DNA of 64,000 nucleotides from Affinundibacterium fentianense (GCF_018139545.1 NZ_JAGSPJ010000001.1:548566-612565); one strand, 5' to 3'; shown: positions 42,949 to 53,606, counted from the first letter of the stretch. A program made the numbers and translations. Notes: a model not told the origin generated them from the sequence alone.

Positions 42949-43272
42949 ATGACACACGTTGTGACCGAATCCTGCATCCGTTGCCGCTATACCGACTGCG
43001 TCGATGTTTGCCCCGTAGACTGCTTCCGCGCAGGCCCAAATTTCTTGGTAATTGATCCAGACGAATGTATTGATTGTGCTGTCTGTGTCGCAGAATGCCC
43101 CGTCAACGCGATCTATGCTGAAGAAGATGTTCCAGCAGATCAACAACAATTTATTAAGATCAATGCTGACTTAATCCGCAGTTGGCCCTCGATCACCAAG
43201 ACAACCGCACCCCTGGCTGATGCTGATGAGTGGAAGGATGTCAAAGACAAATTACAATTCCTAGAACGATAA
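42949..43272 (+). CDS. fdxA: Seven-iron ferredoxin
   Basis: A 107-residue electron carrier with one [3Fe-4S] and one [4Fe-4S] cluster. Cysteine pattern: ESCIRCRYTDCVDVCPVDCF and CIDCAVCVAECPVNAI. The C-terminal extension (about 60-107) is typical of FdxA. The ATG at 42949 is used; the frame is open five codons further. The next gene, on the same strand, is a ferredoxin-NADP reductase, a natural partner. Confidence 0.95.
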   Translation: MTHVVTESCIRCRYTDCVDVCPVDCFRAGPNFLVIDPDECIDCAVCVAECPVNAIYAEEDVPADQQQFIKINADLIRSWPSITKTTAPLADADEWKDVKDKLQFLER

Positions 43273-43382
43273 TTTTCACCCCATAAGGCGTAATCTTCGC
43301 CATATGGAATTGTGCTAGACGTAATCAATTAATTTGAGTGACTCAACTGTTGCTCTTCATCAGAAAAAGAAATGCTAGTCGT

Positions 43383-44444
43383 ATGGACAATATTCAAAAC
43401 CCCGCTGTAATTGAAGCCGATGCCGTGATTGTAGGTGCTGGTCCAGTTGGTTTATTCCAAGTATTCGAATTAGGTCTATTAGAGATCAAAGCACACGTTA
43501 TCGATTCACTACCAGTGGTCGGCGGTCAATGTGTAGAACTTTATCCAGACAAACCAATTTATGATATTCCTGCCGTCCCAGTTTGCACTGGTCAGGAATT
43601 AACCGATAACTTGTTGAAGCAAATCGAACCATTTGAGCCAACTTTCCATTTAAACCAAGAAGTCACCTTAGTTCAGAGACGTCCTGATGGTCGTTTTGAC
43701 TTAGAAACTTCTTTAGGCAATAAATTCATTACCAAAACAATCTTCATTGCTGCAGGCGTTGGCTCATTCCAACCACGCACATTAAAAGTTGAAGGAATTG
43801 AAGCGTTCGAAGGCTCACAAGTTTTTTATCGTGTCAAAGATCCGAGCCGTTTTGAAGGCCGCAATCTTGTCATTTGTGGTGGCGGCGATTCCGCACTAGA
43901 TTGGGCATTGAATTTAGCAGGCAAAGCAGAGTCCGTTATTCTTTTGCACCGTCGCGATGATTTCCGTGCGGCACCAGCATCAGTCGCAAAGATGAAAGAA
44001 ATGTGTGACAACTATGAAATGCAGTTGATCATCGGCCAAGTCACTGGTATCGAAACAAAAGACGACAAGTTAGCAGAGATCAAAGTAACCGGCGCTGATG
44101 GTGTGACACGCCGTCTTCCACTCGACGATCTATTGGTATTCTTTGGTCTGTCACCCAAACTCGGCCCTATCGCCGAATGGGGATTAGAGATCGAACGAAA
44201 ACAGTTAAAGGTAATGGATACGGAAAAGTTCGAGACAAATGTGCCTGGTATCTTCGCTGTCGGTGACATTAATACTTACCCAGGTAAGAAAAAATTAATT
44301 TTATCTGGGTTCCACGAAGCTGCGTTGGCCGCTTTTGGTGCAGCTCCCTACATTTTCCCAGAGAAGAAGATTCATATGCAATACACGACAACGTCGCCCA
44401 AATTGCATAAAATTTTGGGCGTCGAAACACCCGTGTTCGATTAA
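43383..44444 (+). CDS. Ferredoxin-NADP reductase, thioredoxin-reductase-like
   Basis: FAD flavoprotein transferring electrons between NADPH and ferredoxin. 353 residues from the ATG at 43383. The FAD-binding motif is [16 protein letters not shown], followed by [20 protein letters not shown], the NADPH-binding [15 protein letters not shown], and the C-terminal FAD motif [16 protein letters not shown]. It lacks the CxxC redox pair of true thioredoxin reductases, as expected for the YumC/FNR2 type. Located 110 bp after fdxA and followed by a terminator. Confidence 0.93.
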   Translation: MDNIQNPAVIEADAVIVGAGPVGLFQVFELGLLEIKAHVIDSLPVVGGQCVELYPDKPIYDIPAVPVCTGQELTDNLLKQIEPFEPTFHLNQEVTLVQRRPDGRFDLETSLGNKFITKTIFIAAGVGSFQPRTLKVEGIEAFEGSQVFYRVKDPSRFEGRNLVICGGGDSALDWALNLAGKAESVILLHRRDDFRAAPASVAKMKEMCDNYEMQLIIGQVTGIETKDDKLAEIKVTGADGVTRRLPLDDLLVFFGLSPKLGPIAEWGLEIERKQLKVMDTEKFETNVPGIFAVGDINTYPGKKKLILSGFHEAALAAFGAAPYIFPEKKIHMQYTTTSPKLHKILGVETPVFD

Positions 44445-44463
44445 AAAAAAATCTTCGCCAAAC

Positions 44464-44496
44464 AAAAAACGCAAAGCAGTCGCTTTGCGTTTTTTT
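44464..44496 (+). terminator. Bidirectional terminator after the ferredoxin reductase gene
   Basis: AAAAAACGCAAAGC, a four-base loop (AGTC), then GCTTTGCGTTTTTTT. It separates two convergent genes. Confidence 0.9.
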
Positions 44497-44502
44497 CGTC
44501 CA

Positions 44503-45630
44503 TCAGAAAATCTCTGAATCGCCTGTTTCACTCTCCCGGTAGCGCATCGCAATTTCTTTAAAATCATTTGTGATCGACAAAAATGCATCAAGCATCTCAG
44601 GATCGAAGTGGCTTCCTCGCCCTTTTCGCATAATCTCAATTGCCTCCTCATGGGAAAAGGCTGGCTTATAAACACGCTTGGAAATTAAAGCGTCATATAC
44701 ATCGGCGACTGCCATCAAACGCGCAGAAATTGGGATAGCATCACCAACTAAGTTTTCTGGGTACCCTGAACCATCCCATTTTTCCTGATGAGAATAAGTA
44801 ATCTCTCGAGCAAATCGTAAAAATTCATTACTTTCTCCGAGATAGCGTTCCACCGACAAAATCGTCTCTCTTCCATAGGAGGTATGCAATTTCATTACTT
44901 CAAACTCCTCAGAAGTAAGTTTCCCAGGCTTTAACAGAATGTTGTCGGGAATACCCACTTTTCCAATATCATGTAGCGGAGCTGATTTATACAATAACTC
45001 AATATTTTCATCAGTCAATTCAGACGAGAAACGTGGCGAATTTTTTAGTTGGCGTGCCAACGCGGCCACATAGTTTTGCGTTCGTCGAATATGATTACCC
45101 GTCTCATTATCTCTGGTCTCCGCCAACGAAGCCATCGCCATAATAATCGCATCTTGCATTTTTGCGAGCTTGCGAGTTCGGTCTTTAACTAAACTTTCGA
45201 GATGCTTATTTTGATCTTGCAACAAGTTACGTGCGCGAACCAAATTAAGTTGGGTTGCGACACGTGCTAATACAATAGGCGGACTGACCGGCTTACTAAT
45301 GTAGTCCACCGCTCCCAATTTCAAGCCCATTTCTTCATCTGAAACTTGACTCTTTGCTGTTAAGAAAATAATTGGAATTTGATTCGTTTGCGGATTATCT
45401 TTTAATCTCCTGCAAGTCTCGTAGCCATCCATTTCTGGCATCATGACGTCTAACAAAATCAGATCGGGACTTGGATCAATCGATGCAATGTGTAAGGCTT
45501 TTAGCCCATTTGTTGCAATTTTGATTTTGTACTTATCCTTAAGTAAGGCAGAAAGTAAGGTGATATTGTCAGGCGTATCATCGACAATAAGTATCACTTG
45601 CTTTGCATCCTGATCGTGCGTTTCGTTCAT
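44503..45630 (-). CDS. Response regulator with HD-GYP c-di-GMP phosphodiesterase domain
   Basis: 375 residues. An N-terminal REC domain (about 11-130: ILIVDDTPDN, phospho-acceptor Asp in LILLDVMMPEMDGYE, Lys in YISKP) is joined by a coiled coil to an HD-GYP domain (about 160-365). That domain has SAPLHDIGKVGIPDNILLKPG and a GYPENL loop (SHQEKWDGSGYP). HD-GYP enzymes degrade cyclic di-GMP. It follows the hybrid kinase gene (45739) on the same strand, with a 108-bp gap, and is a likely output of that kinase. Confidence 0.95.
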   Translation of the reverse strand: MNETHDQDAKQVILIVDDTPDNITLLSALLKDKYKIKIATNGLKALHIASIDPSPDLILLDVMMPEMDGYETCRRLKDNPQTNQIPIIFLTAKSQVSDEEMGLKLGAVDYISKPVSPPIVLARVATQLNLVRARNLLQDQNKHLESLVKDRTRKLAKMQDAIIMAMASLAETRDNETGNHIRRTQNYVAALARQLKNSPRFSSELTDENIELLYKSAPLHDIGKVGIPDNILLKPGKLTSEEFEVMKLHTSYGRETILSVERYLGESNEFLRFAREITYSHQEKWDGSGYPENLVGDAIPISARLMAVADVYDALISKRVYKPAFSHEEAIEIMRKGRGSHFDPEMLDAFLSITNDFKEIAMRYRESETGDSEIF

Positions 45631-45738
45631 ATCTCACCTTTGACTAAATTGAACTCGCAATGTACTCATGTTAACTTCTATCTCAAAGACATTGGAGATA
45701 CCAATATACTGATCGACAATTCTTAATGACTAAAGAAT

Positions 45739-48700
45739 TTAATCTAACTTGAGCCCCAACATATGTGCATTACCTTTCATGATCGATTGTATGACGTCAA
45801 AGTCATATTGCGAGGCAGCTCGCATAATTTGTTTTTGTACATCAACACCAAAGGCCATGTTCAACTCTTCGACAGATTCACTCAACATTTCCAATGCATC
45901 GCCATCATAATTACTCACCAGTTGGTAACAAGCCCGCAATTTCTCAAATAAAGCTTCCCCACTGAGATTCTTGTCTGCGTGGCGCTTTTCCCCTACTTCT
46001 TGACTTAGATTTTCTCTTGTCAATGCGCGTTCGATCTCGGCAATCACATCTCGCAACTGTCGCTCTGTCGCTTCCAACATTGCTTGCATTGACGTATAAG
46101 TTGCCCCACCCTCAATTTGCGATTCTATTTTTGCAGCAGGCAAGTGAATATCTGCGCCAATCAAACCCGCTACGCCTTTCAATGTATGAGCGACACGTTC
46201 CGCGTCTTGATGATTGCCTTGTTGCAAGGCATCTCGAATTTGTTCCACTGCACCACGCTGGTCATGCACGAACAATCTGAGTAACTTACAATACAGCTGA
46301 CGATCACCCATTGTTCGACTTAAGCCTAGACGCGTATCGACACCTTGAATGAGTAAAGACCGATCACTTGCACTAGTATTCACGACTATCCGATGGTCTG
46401 TACTGGTGATAACGTAAGAGCTACACCAATCTGCAACTGCTTGGTACAGTTCATTCGGGTTGATTGGCTTAGCGATATGCGCATTCATACCGGAATCAAA
46501 ACACTTTTCTCGTTCAATCAACATTGCATGGGCGGTCATTGCAATAATCGGCAACTCTTGAAACTGTGGATTAGCACGAATTAATTTTGTCGCCTCGTGG
46601 CCATCCATCTCAGGCATCTGGACGTCCATTAAGACAAGCCCATAATGATTCGAAGGAAGTGAAAATAAACGTGCGAGCGCGTCTTTACCATTGAGTGCGA
46701 GATCAACTTGAATTTCTGCTGCTTCGAGCAATTCTTTGGCAATTTGTTGATTGACTAAATTATCTTCGACAAGCAATACGTGGAGGTTACGGCATCGAAA
46801 GATGCCATTGGTAGAACTCACGGAATTAAAATGTCGATGATAGGAAAAGAGATTGACCAAGCAATCAAATACGCTTGATGCATTAAATGGCTTATCTAAA
46901 TAGGCATCGGTTATGGTTGCTTCTTCACGATAGTTCAAACTTTCCCTTGCTGTCGCTCCAACTAGCGCAAATTTTGGATGAAGTCGCAAAGGCAAAGACC
47001 GAATTTGAGATATCAGCTCCGCTCCATCCATGTAGGGCATATGCAAATCAATAAAGGCAGCATCGAATTGCTTATTCGCTTTTTCGGCATCCCAAATAGC
47101 TTGAATTGCCTCCTCTCCCGTCTGGACTGACAGGTAATCTAAACCATAAAAGCCCAATTTTTCGCAAAGTAACTTGGCTGCACGAGCATGATCGTCGACA
47201 ACCAAAATCCTAACTTGTTCAAATAGATCGTACGGATTTTCATCTGCATTAGAATCAATACTATCGAACGCAATGTCGACGCTGACAGTTGTACCAACTC
47301 CAAGTTCGCTTCGCAAGGAGATACTTCCTTGCATCAATTCGACCATTCCTTTGGAAATGGAAAGTCCGAGTCCAGTTCCACCATATTTTCGGGTCGTCGA
47401 TTCATCGCCTTGACTGAAAGGCATAAAGAGTTTTGCCGATTGGGTCTCACTCATTCCAAGGCCTGTGTCACAAACATCAAACCTAAGCTTGACGCGATTT
47501 CCCAAATGTTCCACACAGCCACAACGTAAAATGACATCACCTTCAGAGGTAAACTTAATTGCGTTGTTAACCAAATTTATCAATACTTGACCTAAGCGCA
47601 AAGGATCACCACGCAAGCGCTTAGGCACTTTAGCATCAATATCAAACAGATATTCGAGCCCCTTTTGTTCTGCTTTTTCCGAAGTTACAACGGCGACGCT
47701 GTTCAAAACCTCGTCGAGTTCAAACTCAAGCATCTCGATATCTAACTTGCCCGCCTCAATTTTTGAAAAATCAAGGATATCATTGATAATTCCCATCAAG
47801 GACAAACCGGCCTTATGTATCTTTTCGACGTAATCTTTTTGTTTTACTGTCAGTTCAGTTTTCAATGCGAGATGCGCCATACCAATGATGGCGTTCATTG
47901 GCGTTCGAATCTCATGACTCATATTTGCGAGAAATAGCGATTTCGCTGCTGTCGTCTCCTCAGCATGACGTCGAGCCAACTCAGAAACCTTAAGATCATT
48001 TTGCATCTGCAATGTTTGCAGACGCATTTGTTCGTCCATACTTTCTTTAAGTTGTGACTCCAACAATTTTCGCTGAGTGAGATCTGACACAAAACTTAGA
48101 GTGGCCGGTTGCGATTCCCATTCAATTAATACAGAGGAAATCTCCACCCAAATAATTTTTTGTGTATATCGGTTCTGCAAACGAATTTGATAATACTGCT
48201 CAACTGATTCGCCCAATAAACGACGTTGATGACGCGCGACAACGAGCGCAACATCTTCCGCATAAATTGACGATGTAAAAGACATGCCAATCAATTCTTC
48301 GTGAGAATATCCAGTCAAGGTTTGGATAATGCGATTTGCGAACGCAATTTTGGCGTTTTGAACGACGATAATTCCTTCTGTGACGTTGTCGATCAATAAG
48401 CGATAGTTGTATTCCGATCGATGGAGATCGTCTTCTAATTGACGACGTGCGGAAATATCCATCACCACCCAAACGGTACCGTATGAAAGATCTTTTTTAT
48501 TCACAGCACGGCCGGAGAACTGAACCCAAAATAGACTGCCATCCGCCCGTTTCATCTGCAATTCCGTTTCGAATGCATCGCCTCGCAGAACGGCATCACT
48601 GACCGCAGAGCCACAAGATAAATAGCTGTCTCTGGAAACATAAAATGGCTCAAGAGAACCACCCAGAACGGCAGCACGCTCAACCCCGAAGATTTGACAC

Positions 48701-50076
48701 AAGGGGGTATTCACCCATTGCACGCGACCTTGGCTATTCAAAAAAATCATCCCAACGATAGAGTTCTCGAGAATCGTTTCACGCTCAGTCAACATACGTT
48801 GGAGTTCATCCGCGAGTGACTTACGCTCTTCACTCATTTTCTCATTCAAGCGCCGATCTTGTTCAGCCTCTTTAAACTCGCTACGGACCTTTTGATATTC
48901 CGATTGAATCTTGCTTGCATGCGCTTGTATGCGATGCGACAGTTCTTGATAGCGTTTTTGCTCGTGATAAGCGCTTTCCCAATTGCCTAGTTCTGCATAG
49001 ATTTCGGATAGTTCATTTATCGCGCATAAGGGTAAATGGATGTAGCCGCTTTCACCCATTGTATCGATAGCGGTTCTTAGTTGGCGAATGGCGAGCTCAA
49101 ATTGTCCTGTTTGTCGAAAAAGAAAACCACTCACCCACCAAACATAAACTTGAAGGTGCGGGTCTTCAAGTTGATCCATCGATTGAATCGCGCGTTGGCT
49201 GAAATCGAGTGCTTCTTCAAGTTGTCCGCGTTTTGCCAAATTATATGCAGCGACGGATAGATAAAACGATCGGTATGACCCAACGCCATCGGTCCTTGAA
49301 TCTCCCTTCTCAATCCATTCAGAAACGGCCTGATATGCCTCATCGAACTTTCCCAATGCAATCTTACAGAGCGACAGCATCGTCGAATTAAATGGGAGCA
49401 ACCATTTTTCCGTCGAATGCACGGACATCGAGCGCGCATAGCTTAAATATTCTTCAGCATCAGAATAATTTCCAGTGACATACAACACTTCACCAAGATT
49501 CGCGGTAATTTGTGCTATCCGCGCTGCAGAACCAATTCGACTCGCCTCCTCGAGAGCCCTATAAAAACAACGAATCGCCTTAATGGTGTCGCCCCGTTCT
49601 TGGTACAAAATCGCTGTGATGTTCAGCCCCAAGATAATCAGACGCGGTGGCGCCGAGTGAATCGACGGGATAAGTGATGACTCAACCAAGGCAAATGCAG
49701 TTTCCACTTCCCCTGCCTTACGTAAGACAATCACGCGTCCTATCTGCGCGATCAACTTACCGTTGACTTCTTTGTTTGAAGTAAATTCTTCCTCAAGCGC
49801 CTCAAACATCTCCAACGCGATGTCCAGCTGATTATTAAAATAATGCGAAAAAGCACGCACGAGCTGCCCTGCCATGATCAGCAGAGTGTTTTGATTGGCC
49901 TCACCGTCGGCGATTAGCTTTTCAGCTAGCGCGCAGCCGTCTGGGATCGAATCCCTTAAGATATCGAGAGCATCAAGTGATTGCTCCAGCCAATCAGTCT
50001 TGCTCTGAAGAGAAATTGCTTGCATAGCCTCATTAAGTCTGCGTATTGCTATCGTCGGGATCTGGTTGGATATCAC
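45739..50076 (-). CDS. Large hybrid sensor histidine kinase: TPR, two PAS, HisKA-HATPase, two REC, Hpt
   Basis: 1445 residues without an evident transmembrane helix, so probably cytosolic. Order: tetratricopeptide-like repeats (about 1-380), coiled coil (about 390-435), PAS1 (about 435-550, ILENSIVGMIFLNSQGRVQW) and PAS2 (about 555-680). HisKA follows with the phospho-acceptor His in MSHEIRTPMNAIIGM (about 720), then HATPase with NLVNNAIKFT and GTGLGLSIS. REC1 has its Asp in FIDLHMPYMDG (about 1010), REC2 in LMDVQMPEMDG (about 1149), and Hpt has AHTLKGVAGLIGA (about 1295). Start GTG at 50074-50076, or ATG at 50025. It is divergent from a REC-Hpt gene similar to its own C-terminus. Confidence 0.92.
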   Translation of the reverse strand: MISNQIPTIAIRRLNEAMQAISLQSKTDWLEQSLDALDILRDSIPDGCALAEKLIADGEANQNTLLIMAGQLVRAFSHYFNNQLDIALEMFEALEEEFTSNKEVNGKLIAQIGRVIVLRKAGEVETAFALVESSLIPSIHSAPPRLIILGLNITAILYQERGDTIKAIRCFYRALEEASRIGSAARIAQITANLGEVLYVTGNYSDAEEYLSYARSMSVHSTEKWLLPFNSTMLSLCKIALGKFDEAYQAVSEWIEKGDSRTDGVGSYRSFYLSVAAYNLAKRGQLEEALDFSQRAIQSMDQLEDPHLQVYVWWVSGFLFRQTGQFELAIRQLRTAIDTMGESGYIHLPLCAINELSEIYAELGNWESAYHEQKRYQELSHRIQAHASKIQSEYQKVRSEFKEAEQDRRLNEKMSEERKSLADELQRMLTERETILENSIVGMIFLNSQGRVQWVNTPLCQIFGVERAAVLGGSLEPFYVSRDSYLSCGSAVSDAVLRGDAFETELQMKRADGSLFWVQFSGRAVNKKDLSYGTVWVVMDISARRQLEDDLHRSEYNYRLLIDNVTEGIIVVQNAKIAFANRIIQTLTGYSHEELIGMSFTSSIYAEDVALVVARHQRRLLGESVEQYYQIRLQNRYTQKIIWVEISSVLIEWESQPATLSFVSDLTQRKLLESQLKESMDEQMRLQTLQMQNDLKVSELARRHAEETTAAKSLFLANMSHEIRTPMNAIIGMAHLALKTELTVKQKDYVEKIHKAGLSLMGIINDILDFSKIEAGKLDIEMLEFELDEVLNSVAVVTSEKAEQKGLEYLFDIDAKVPKRLRGDPLRLGQVLINLVNNAIKFTSEGDVILRCGCVEHLGNRVKLRFDVCDTGLGMSETQSAKLFMPFSQGDESTTRKYGGTGLGLSISKGMVELMQGSISLRSELGVGTTVSVDIAFDSIDSNADENPYDLFEQVRILVVDDHARAAKLLCEKLGFYGLDYLSVQTGEEAIQAIWDAEKANKQFDAAFIDLHMPYMDGAELISQIRSLPLRLHPKFALVGATARESLNYREEATITDAYLDKPFNASSVFDCLVNLFSYHRHFNSVSSTNGIFRCRNLHVLLVEDNLVNQQIAKELLEAAEIQVDLALNGKDALARLFSLPSNHYGLVLMDVQMPEMDGHEATKLIRANPQFQELPIIAMTAHAMLIEREKCFDSGMNAHIAKPINPNELYQAVADWCSSYVITSTDHRIVVNTSASDRSLLIQGVDTRLGLSRTMGDRQLYCKLLRLFVHDQRGAVEQIRDALQQGNHQDAERVAHTLKGVAGLIGADIHLPAAKIESQIEGGATYTSMQAMLEATERQLRDVIAEIERALTRENLSQEVGEKRHADKNLSGEALFEKLRACYQLVSNYDGDALEMLSESVEELNMAFGVDVQKQIMRAASQYDFDVIQSIMKGNAHMLGLKLD

Positions 50077-50405
50077 CCAAATTTTGATTCTATCGTGAAT
50101 GTGAGCATAAATACATTTGCGCTAGATAGAGTGATTCAAAATCCACGGTGAACATTCTCTAAAACAACACTCGACCTAGTTTCACTATTGATTTCTCTTC
50201 TACACCAATTGACGATGCTCTACTCTCGAACAGGCAAAACGGGATAAGTCAGCTCCGTGCATTTCTTATCGAGAGGAGAAATTCATATTCTTCAATATTC
50301 AAGCCTGCAACTGATATGATCACAAAAAGCCGAGCTTTCTTTATGCTTTGCACGAGTACATTTTGCCTTTAGAGACGTTGCAAATTGAATAATAACCAAA
50401 CCAAA
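50077..50405. other. Divergent promoter region of the kinase and REC-Hpt genes
   Basis: About 330 bases between divergent signalling genes. Both promoters must lie here, but none stands out. No gene seen. Confidence 0.4.
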
Positions 50406-51440
50406 ATGAGAATTTTGCTGGCTGAGGACAACGACTTCAATCAAGAAATCGCTGTCGAATTGCTTACGGAAGCGGGCTATGAAGTGACTGCTGTCGAAGA
50501 TGGGCAAGCCCTTCTCGACATTTTGTTTGCCAAACCCCCACGCTATTATTCGCTCATTTTGATGGATCTGGAAATGCCCGTCATGGATGGACATGAAGCC
50601 ACAGTACAGATTCGCAAGCATGCCCAATTTGCCTATTTGCCGATCATTGCTTTGACGGCCCACAAGACTGACGAGACTAAGCGGCGTTGCCAACAAGAAG
50701 GAATGCAAGACTTTTTAAGTAAGCCATTCGAGGCATCCGATTTTTATCAGATTTTATCCACTTGGCTAGAAAAGAACGAGCACGACCTCACACGACAGGA
50801 GGAAGGTCATGCATTGACTGAACTCCCCGCACTCAAATCCATTGATGTAGAGCGTGGTTTTGCACTGTCCGGAAGGAACCTCGCACTGTATTTGCATTTA
50901 CTCGACCGATTTCGCCATTCTCAAGTCGACATGCTATTAAAACTCCGAGAATTCGATTTTTCTCAACTCTTTAGCCTCGAATTCAAACGACAAATTCATA
51001 CTCAAAAAGGCGTTTGTGGGACTATCGGTGCCATACAACTCGCGAGCGCTTTGGAGTATTTTGAAAGCCAGCTAATCAACAAGATCATCGCGACAGAAAA
51101 TGACAATCAATTTCAATCCGAAATAAAATCGCAACTCAGTCAAATTTGCAAACTGCTTGAGTCGACCATCGATGAAATCAATGATTTTTTCGCAAACGAC
51201 AAAACACCTCAAGCTGTCCCTGCGCATCCCGCGTCGGACATTTCAACGCCACAAGAATTTCAAGAACTAAAACGCGAATTGATCGCTTTACTGGAAACAG
51301 GCAGTGCAGAAGCGATTGATTTGTTCGAACTTCACCGCTTGCAATTCGAATCGCGTCTGACCAAGTCATTGTTCGACGCGTTCTCAGAGGCCTTACAAAA
51401 CTATAACTTCGATCAGGCTTGCTCAATTTTAAAGACATAA
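50406..51440 (+). CDS. Response regulator with C-terminal Hpt-like domain
   Basis: 344 residues from the ATG at 50406; an in-frame TTG at 50385 is the other candidate. The REC domain (about 1-125) has LLAEDNDFNQE, the acceptor Asp in LILMDLEMPVMDGHE and FLSKPF. The second half holds an Hpt-like helix bundle (about 145-265) with RQIHTQKGVCGTIGA, whose His matches the phospho-acceptor in the neighbouring kinase's AHTLKGVAGLIGA. The ~90 C-terminal residues are helical and unassigned. It looks like a duplicate of the kinase's REC2-Hpt part and could pass phosphate on from it. Confidence 0.85.
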   Translation: MRILLAEDNDFNQEIAVELLTEAGYEVTAVEDGQALLDILFAKPPRYYSLILMDLEMPVMDGHEATVQIRKHAQFAYLPIIALTAHKTDETKRRCQQEGMQDFLSKPFEASDFYQILSTWLEKNEHDLTRQEEGHALTELPALKSIDVERGFALSGRNLALYLHLLDRFRHSQVDMLLKLREFDFSQLFSLEFKRQIHTQKGVCGTIGAIQLASALEYFESQLINKIIATENDNQFQSEIKSQLSQICKLLESTIDEINDFFANDKTPQAVPAHPASDISTPQEFQELKRELIALLETGSAEAIDLFELHRLQFESRLTKSLFDAFSEALQNYNFDQACSILKT

Positions 51441-51640
51441 CAATATCAACCATTAATCTTTGATTACCGAATTCTCCTTCTCCAAGCTAGGTTCAAAACA
51501 AAGATAATATATTTATGTCGCAGTGCAATAAATTAGCGTTATACTTGACCCTGCTAGTCAATCTTAATCTCTCAAAGGCGAATCGATAAAATTGATTCGC
51601 TCGGGAATGCAATTCCGTTAATAACCAGGAAAATGCGAAC

Positions 51641-52882
51641 ATGCTTTATCAAATTCATGAACTGAATCGCTCGTTTTTGACACCACTGACCAAATGGGCA
51701 GATGCATCGTCAAAGCTTTTTGCCAATCCCATTTCGCCTCTTGCGTACACGCCCTATTCACAAAGAATGGCAGCAGCTTATGAGCTGCTTTTTCGCTTGG
51801 GCAAAGAATACGAAAAGCCAGAATTTGATATCCAATTTACCCAAATTGACGAAGAAACCATCGAGATTGTTGAGGATGTTGTTATTGCAAAACCATTTTG
51901 CAAACTCATCAATTTCAGAAAAAATACAGCCAGCGCCAAGAAAAAATCAGCGCAATTGATTCAACCGAAAGTCTTGATCGTCGCGCCCTTATCAGGCCAT
52001 CATGCGACGCTCTTGCGTGATACTGTGCGTAGCTTGTTACCAACCCACGACGTGTATATCACGGACTGGATCGATGCACGGATGGTTCCACTCTCCGCAG
52101 GGCCATTTCACTTGCACGACTACATCTACTACGTACAAGAATTCATTCGCCATTTGAGTCCAGATCTCCATGTCATTTCGGTTTGCCAGCCAACCGTGCC
52201 CGTTCTGGCAGCGATCTCGTTAATGGCATCGGAAAATGATCCGGCTCTGCCTAAAACAATGACGATGATGGGTGGGCCAATCGATCCACGTAAATCACCA
52301 ACGCAAGTCAATGCGCTTGCAACAGAAAAGAAATTTTCTTGGTTTGAAAATTCGGTGATTTACAACGTCCCAGCAAATTATCCTGGCTTTGGGCGCAAGG
52401 TATATCCAGGATTCTTACAGCACGCAGGATTCGTCGCGATGAATCCTGACCGTCACGCACAGAGCCATTGGGACTTCTATCAACACCTAGTCCAAGGCGA
52501 TGACGAGTCAGCCGAGCAACATCGTAAATTTTACGATGAATACAATGCTGTCCTCGATTTGCCTGCGGAATACTACCTTGAAACCATCAAAACGGTCTTT
52601 CAAGAATTTAGACTTCCAAAGGGAACTTGGGAAGTTGAAGGCAAATTAGTTCGACCACAAGACATCAAAACTGTTGCGCTTTTCACAGTTGAAGGTGAAC
52701 TGGATGACATCTCTGGACCAGGCCAAACCCAGGCAGCACATGATTTGTGTTCAGGCATTCCAGCGACAATGAAACAAGACTTCGTTGCCCCAGGCTGTGG
52801 TCATTATGGCATTTTCTCTGGACGTAAGTGGCGTGAAATCGTCTGTCCCAAAGTGATCGATTTCATGAAAAAGCATGGCTAG
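51641..52882 (+). CDS. phaZ: Intracellular polyhydroxybutyrate depolymerase
   Basis: Breaks down stored PHB granules. 413 residues, matching the PhaZ1 type of Ralstonia/Cupriavidus. Signatures are MLYQIHELNRSFLTPL, QPKVLIVAPLSGHHATLLRDTV (quoted in part), and a lipase-box-like HVISVCQPTVPVL where the nucleophile is Cys instead of Ser. DITDWI-like YITDWIDARMVP, the acidic residue in LFTVEGELDDISG and the His in GCGHYGIFSGRKW complete it. A terminator (52921-52943) follows. The gene indicates that the host stores PHB. Confidence 0.96.
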   Translation: MLYQIHELNRSFLTPLTKWADASSKLFANPISPLAYTPYSQRMAAAYELLFRLGKEYEKPEFDIQFTQIDEETIEIVEDVVIAKPFCKLINFRKNTASAKKKSAQLIQPKVLIVAPLSGHHATLLRDTVRSLLPTHDVYITDWIDARMVPLSAGPFHLHDYIYYVQEFIRHLSPDLHVISVCQPTVPVLAAISLMASENDPALPKTMTMMGGPIDPRKSPTQVNALATEKKFSWFENSVIYNVPANYPGFGRKVYPGFLQHAGFVAMNPDRHAQSHWDFYQHLVQGDDESAEQHRKFYDEYNAVLDLPAEYYLETIKTVFQEFRLPKGTWEVEGKLVRPQDIKTVALFTVEGELDDISGPGQTQAAHDLCSGIPATMKQDFVAPGCGHYGIFSGRKWREIVCPKVIDFMKKHG

Positions 52883-52920
52883 AAAAATAAACGATTAATT
52901 AACAACTAATCCACAAAAAA

Positions 52921-52950
52921 AGAGAGCGGTTCGTCCGCTCTCTTTTTTTC
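52921..52950 (+). terminator. Terminator of phaZ
   Basis: Nine-base-pair stem AGAGAGCGG/CCGCTCTCT (52921-52929 with 52935-52943) followed by TTTTTT and preceded by an A-run, 35 bp past the stop codon. Confidence 0.9.
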
Positions 52951-53088
52951 CCACTAAAAATTGGCTACGTGAAACAAATTGGGTTATACTGAATTCTTTC
53001 CGTAAAACAAGATTAGTTACTCGATCGATTCGAATTTGTCATAAAGGCATGAATCAAATTGTCTCGGGTAATTTTTTTTTGAATAACC

Positions 53089-53604
53089 ATGAAAAAAATC
53101 AGGCCCCTTATTCTCTTTCTCGGCATGCTCTGTAGTTGTCATTACAGTCTGGCAGCTGAAGAGTCAAAACCTGAAACCTCAAAAACCCTAACGGCACTTA
53201 AAGAATTTAGAGATCGTACGTCTGATTTAACAATCAACGCGATGAGCTTGTTGGGGATCAAATACAAACGCGGTGGAAATACGCCAGAGAATGGCTTAGA
53301 TTGCAGCGGTTTTGTGCGCCTCGTCTTCAAAAATTCGAACGAAACGGGATTACCTCGCACCGCCAAAGAAATCAGCGACAAAGGCGACAAAATTGAATCA
53401 AAAGAGCTCAAGCCTGGCGACCTAGTTTTTTTCAATACACTGAAGAAAAGTTTTTCACACGTCGGCATCTATCTGGGTGACAGCAAATTTATTCACGCTC
53501 CATCCGCTGGCGGCAAAGTGAGGATCGAAAGTTTAAATGTCGCCTACTGGAAAAAACGTTTCAACGGTGCGCGCCGCATTAACGATGAAGAGACAAAGAA
53601 TTAA
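53089..53604 (+). CDS. Exported NlpC/P60 family cysteine peptidase
   Basis: 171 residues with a signal peptide (MKKIRPLILFLGMLCSCHYSLAA). A Cys within it (GMLCS) could be a lipobox, but the order is not ideal. The NlpC/P60 domain covers about 48-165. It has KYKRGGNTPENGLDCSGFVR with the catalytic Cys, HVGIYLGDSKFIHAPS with the catalytic His, and LKPGDLVFF. Such enzymes cleave peptidoglycan stem peptides. ATG start after an A/T-rich leader. It converges with the patatin gene, only 2 bp apart. Confidence 0.93.
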   Translation: MKKIRPLILFLGMLCSCHYSLAAEESKPETSKTLTALKEFRDRTSDLTINAMSLLGIKYKRGGNTPENGLDCSGFVRLVFKNSNETGLPRTAKEISDKGDKIESKELKPGDLVFFNTLKKSFSHVGIYLGDSKFIHAPSAGGKVRIESLNVAYWKKRFNGARRINDEETKN

Positions 53605-53606
53605 GC

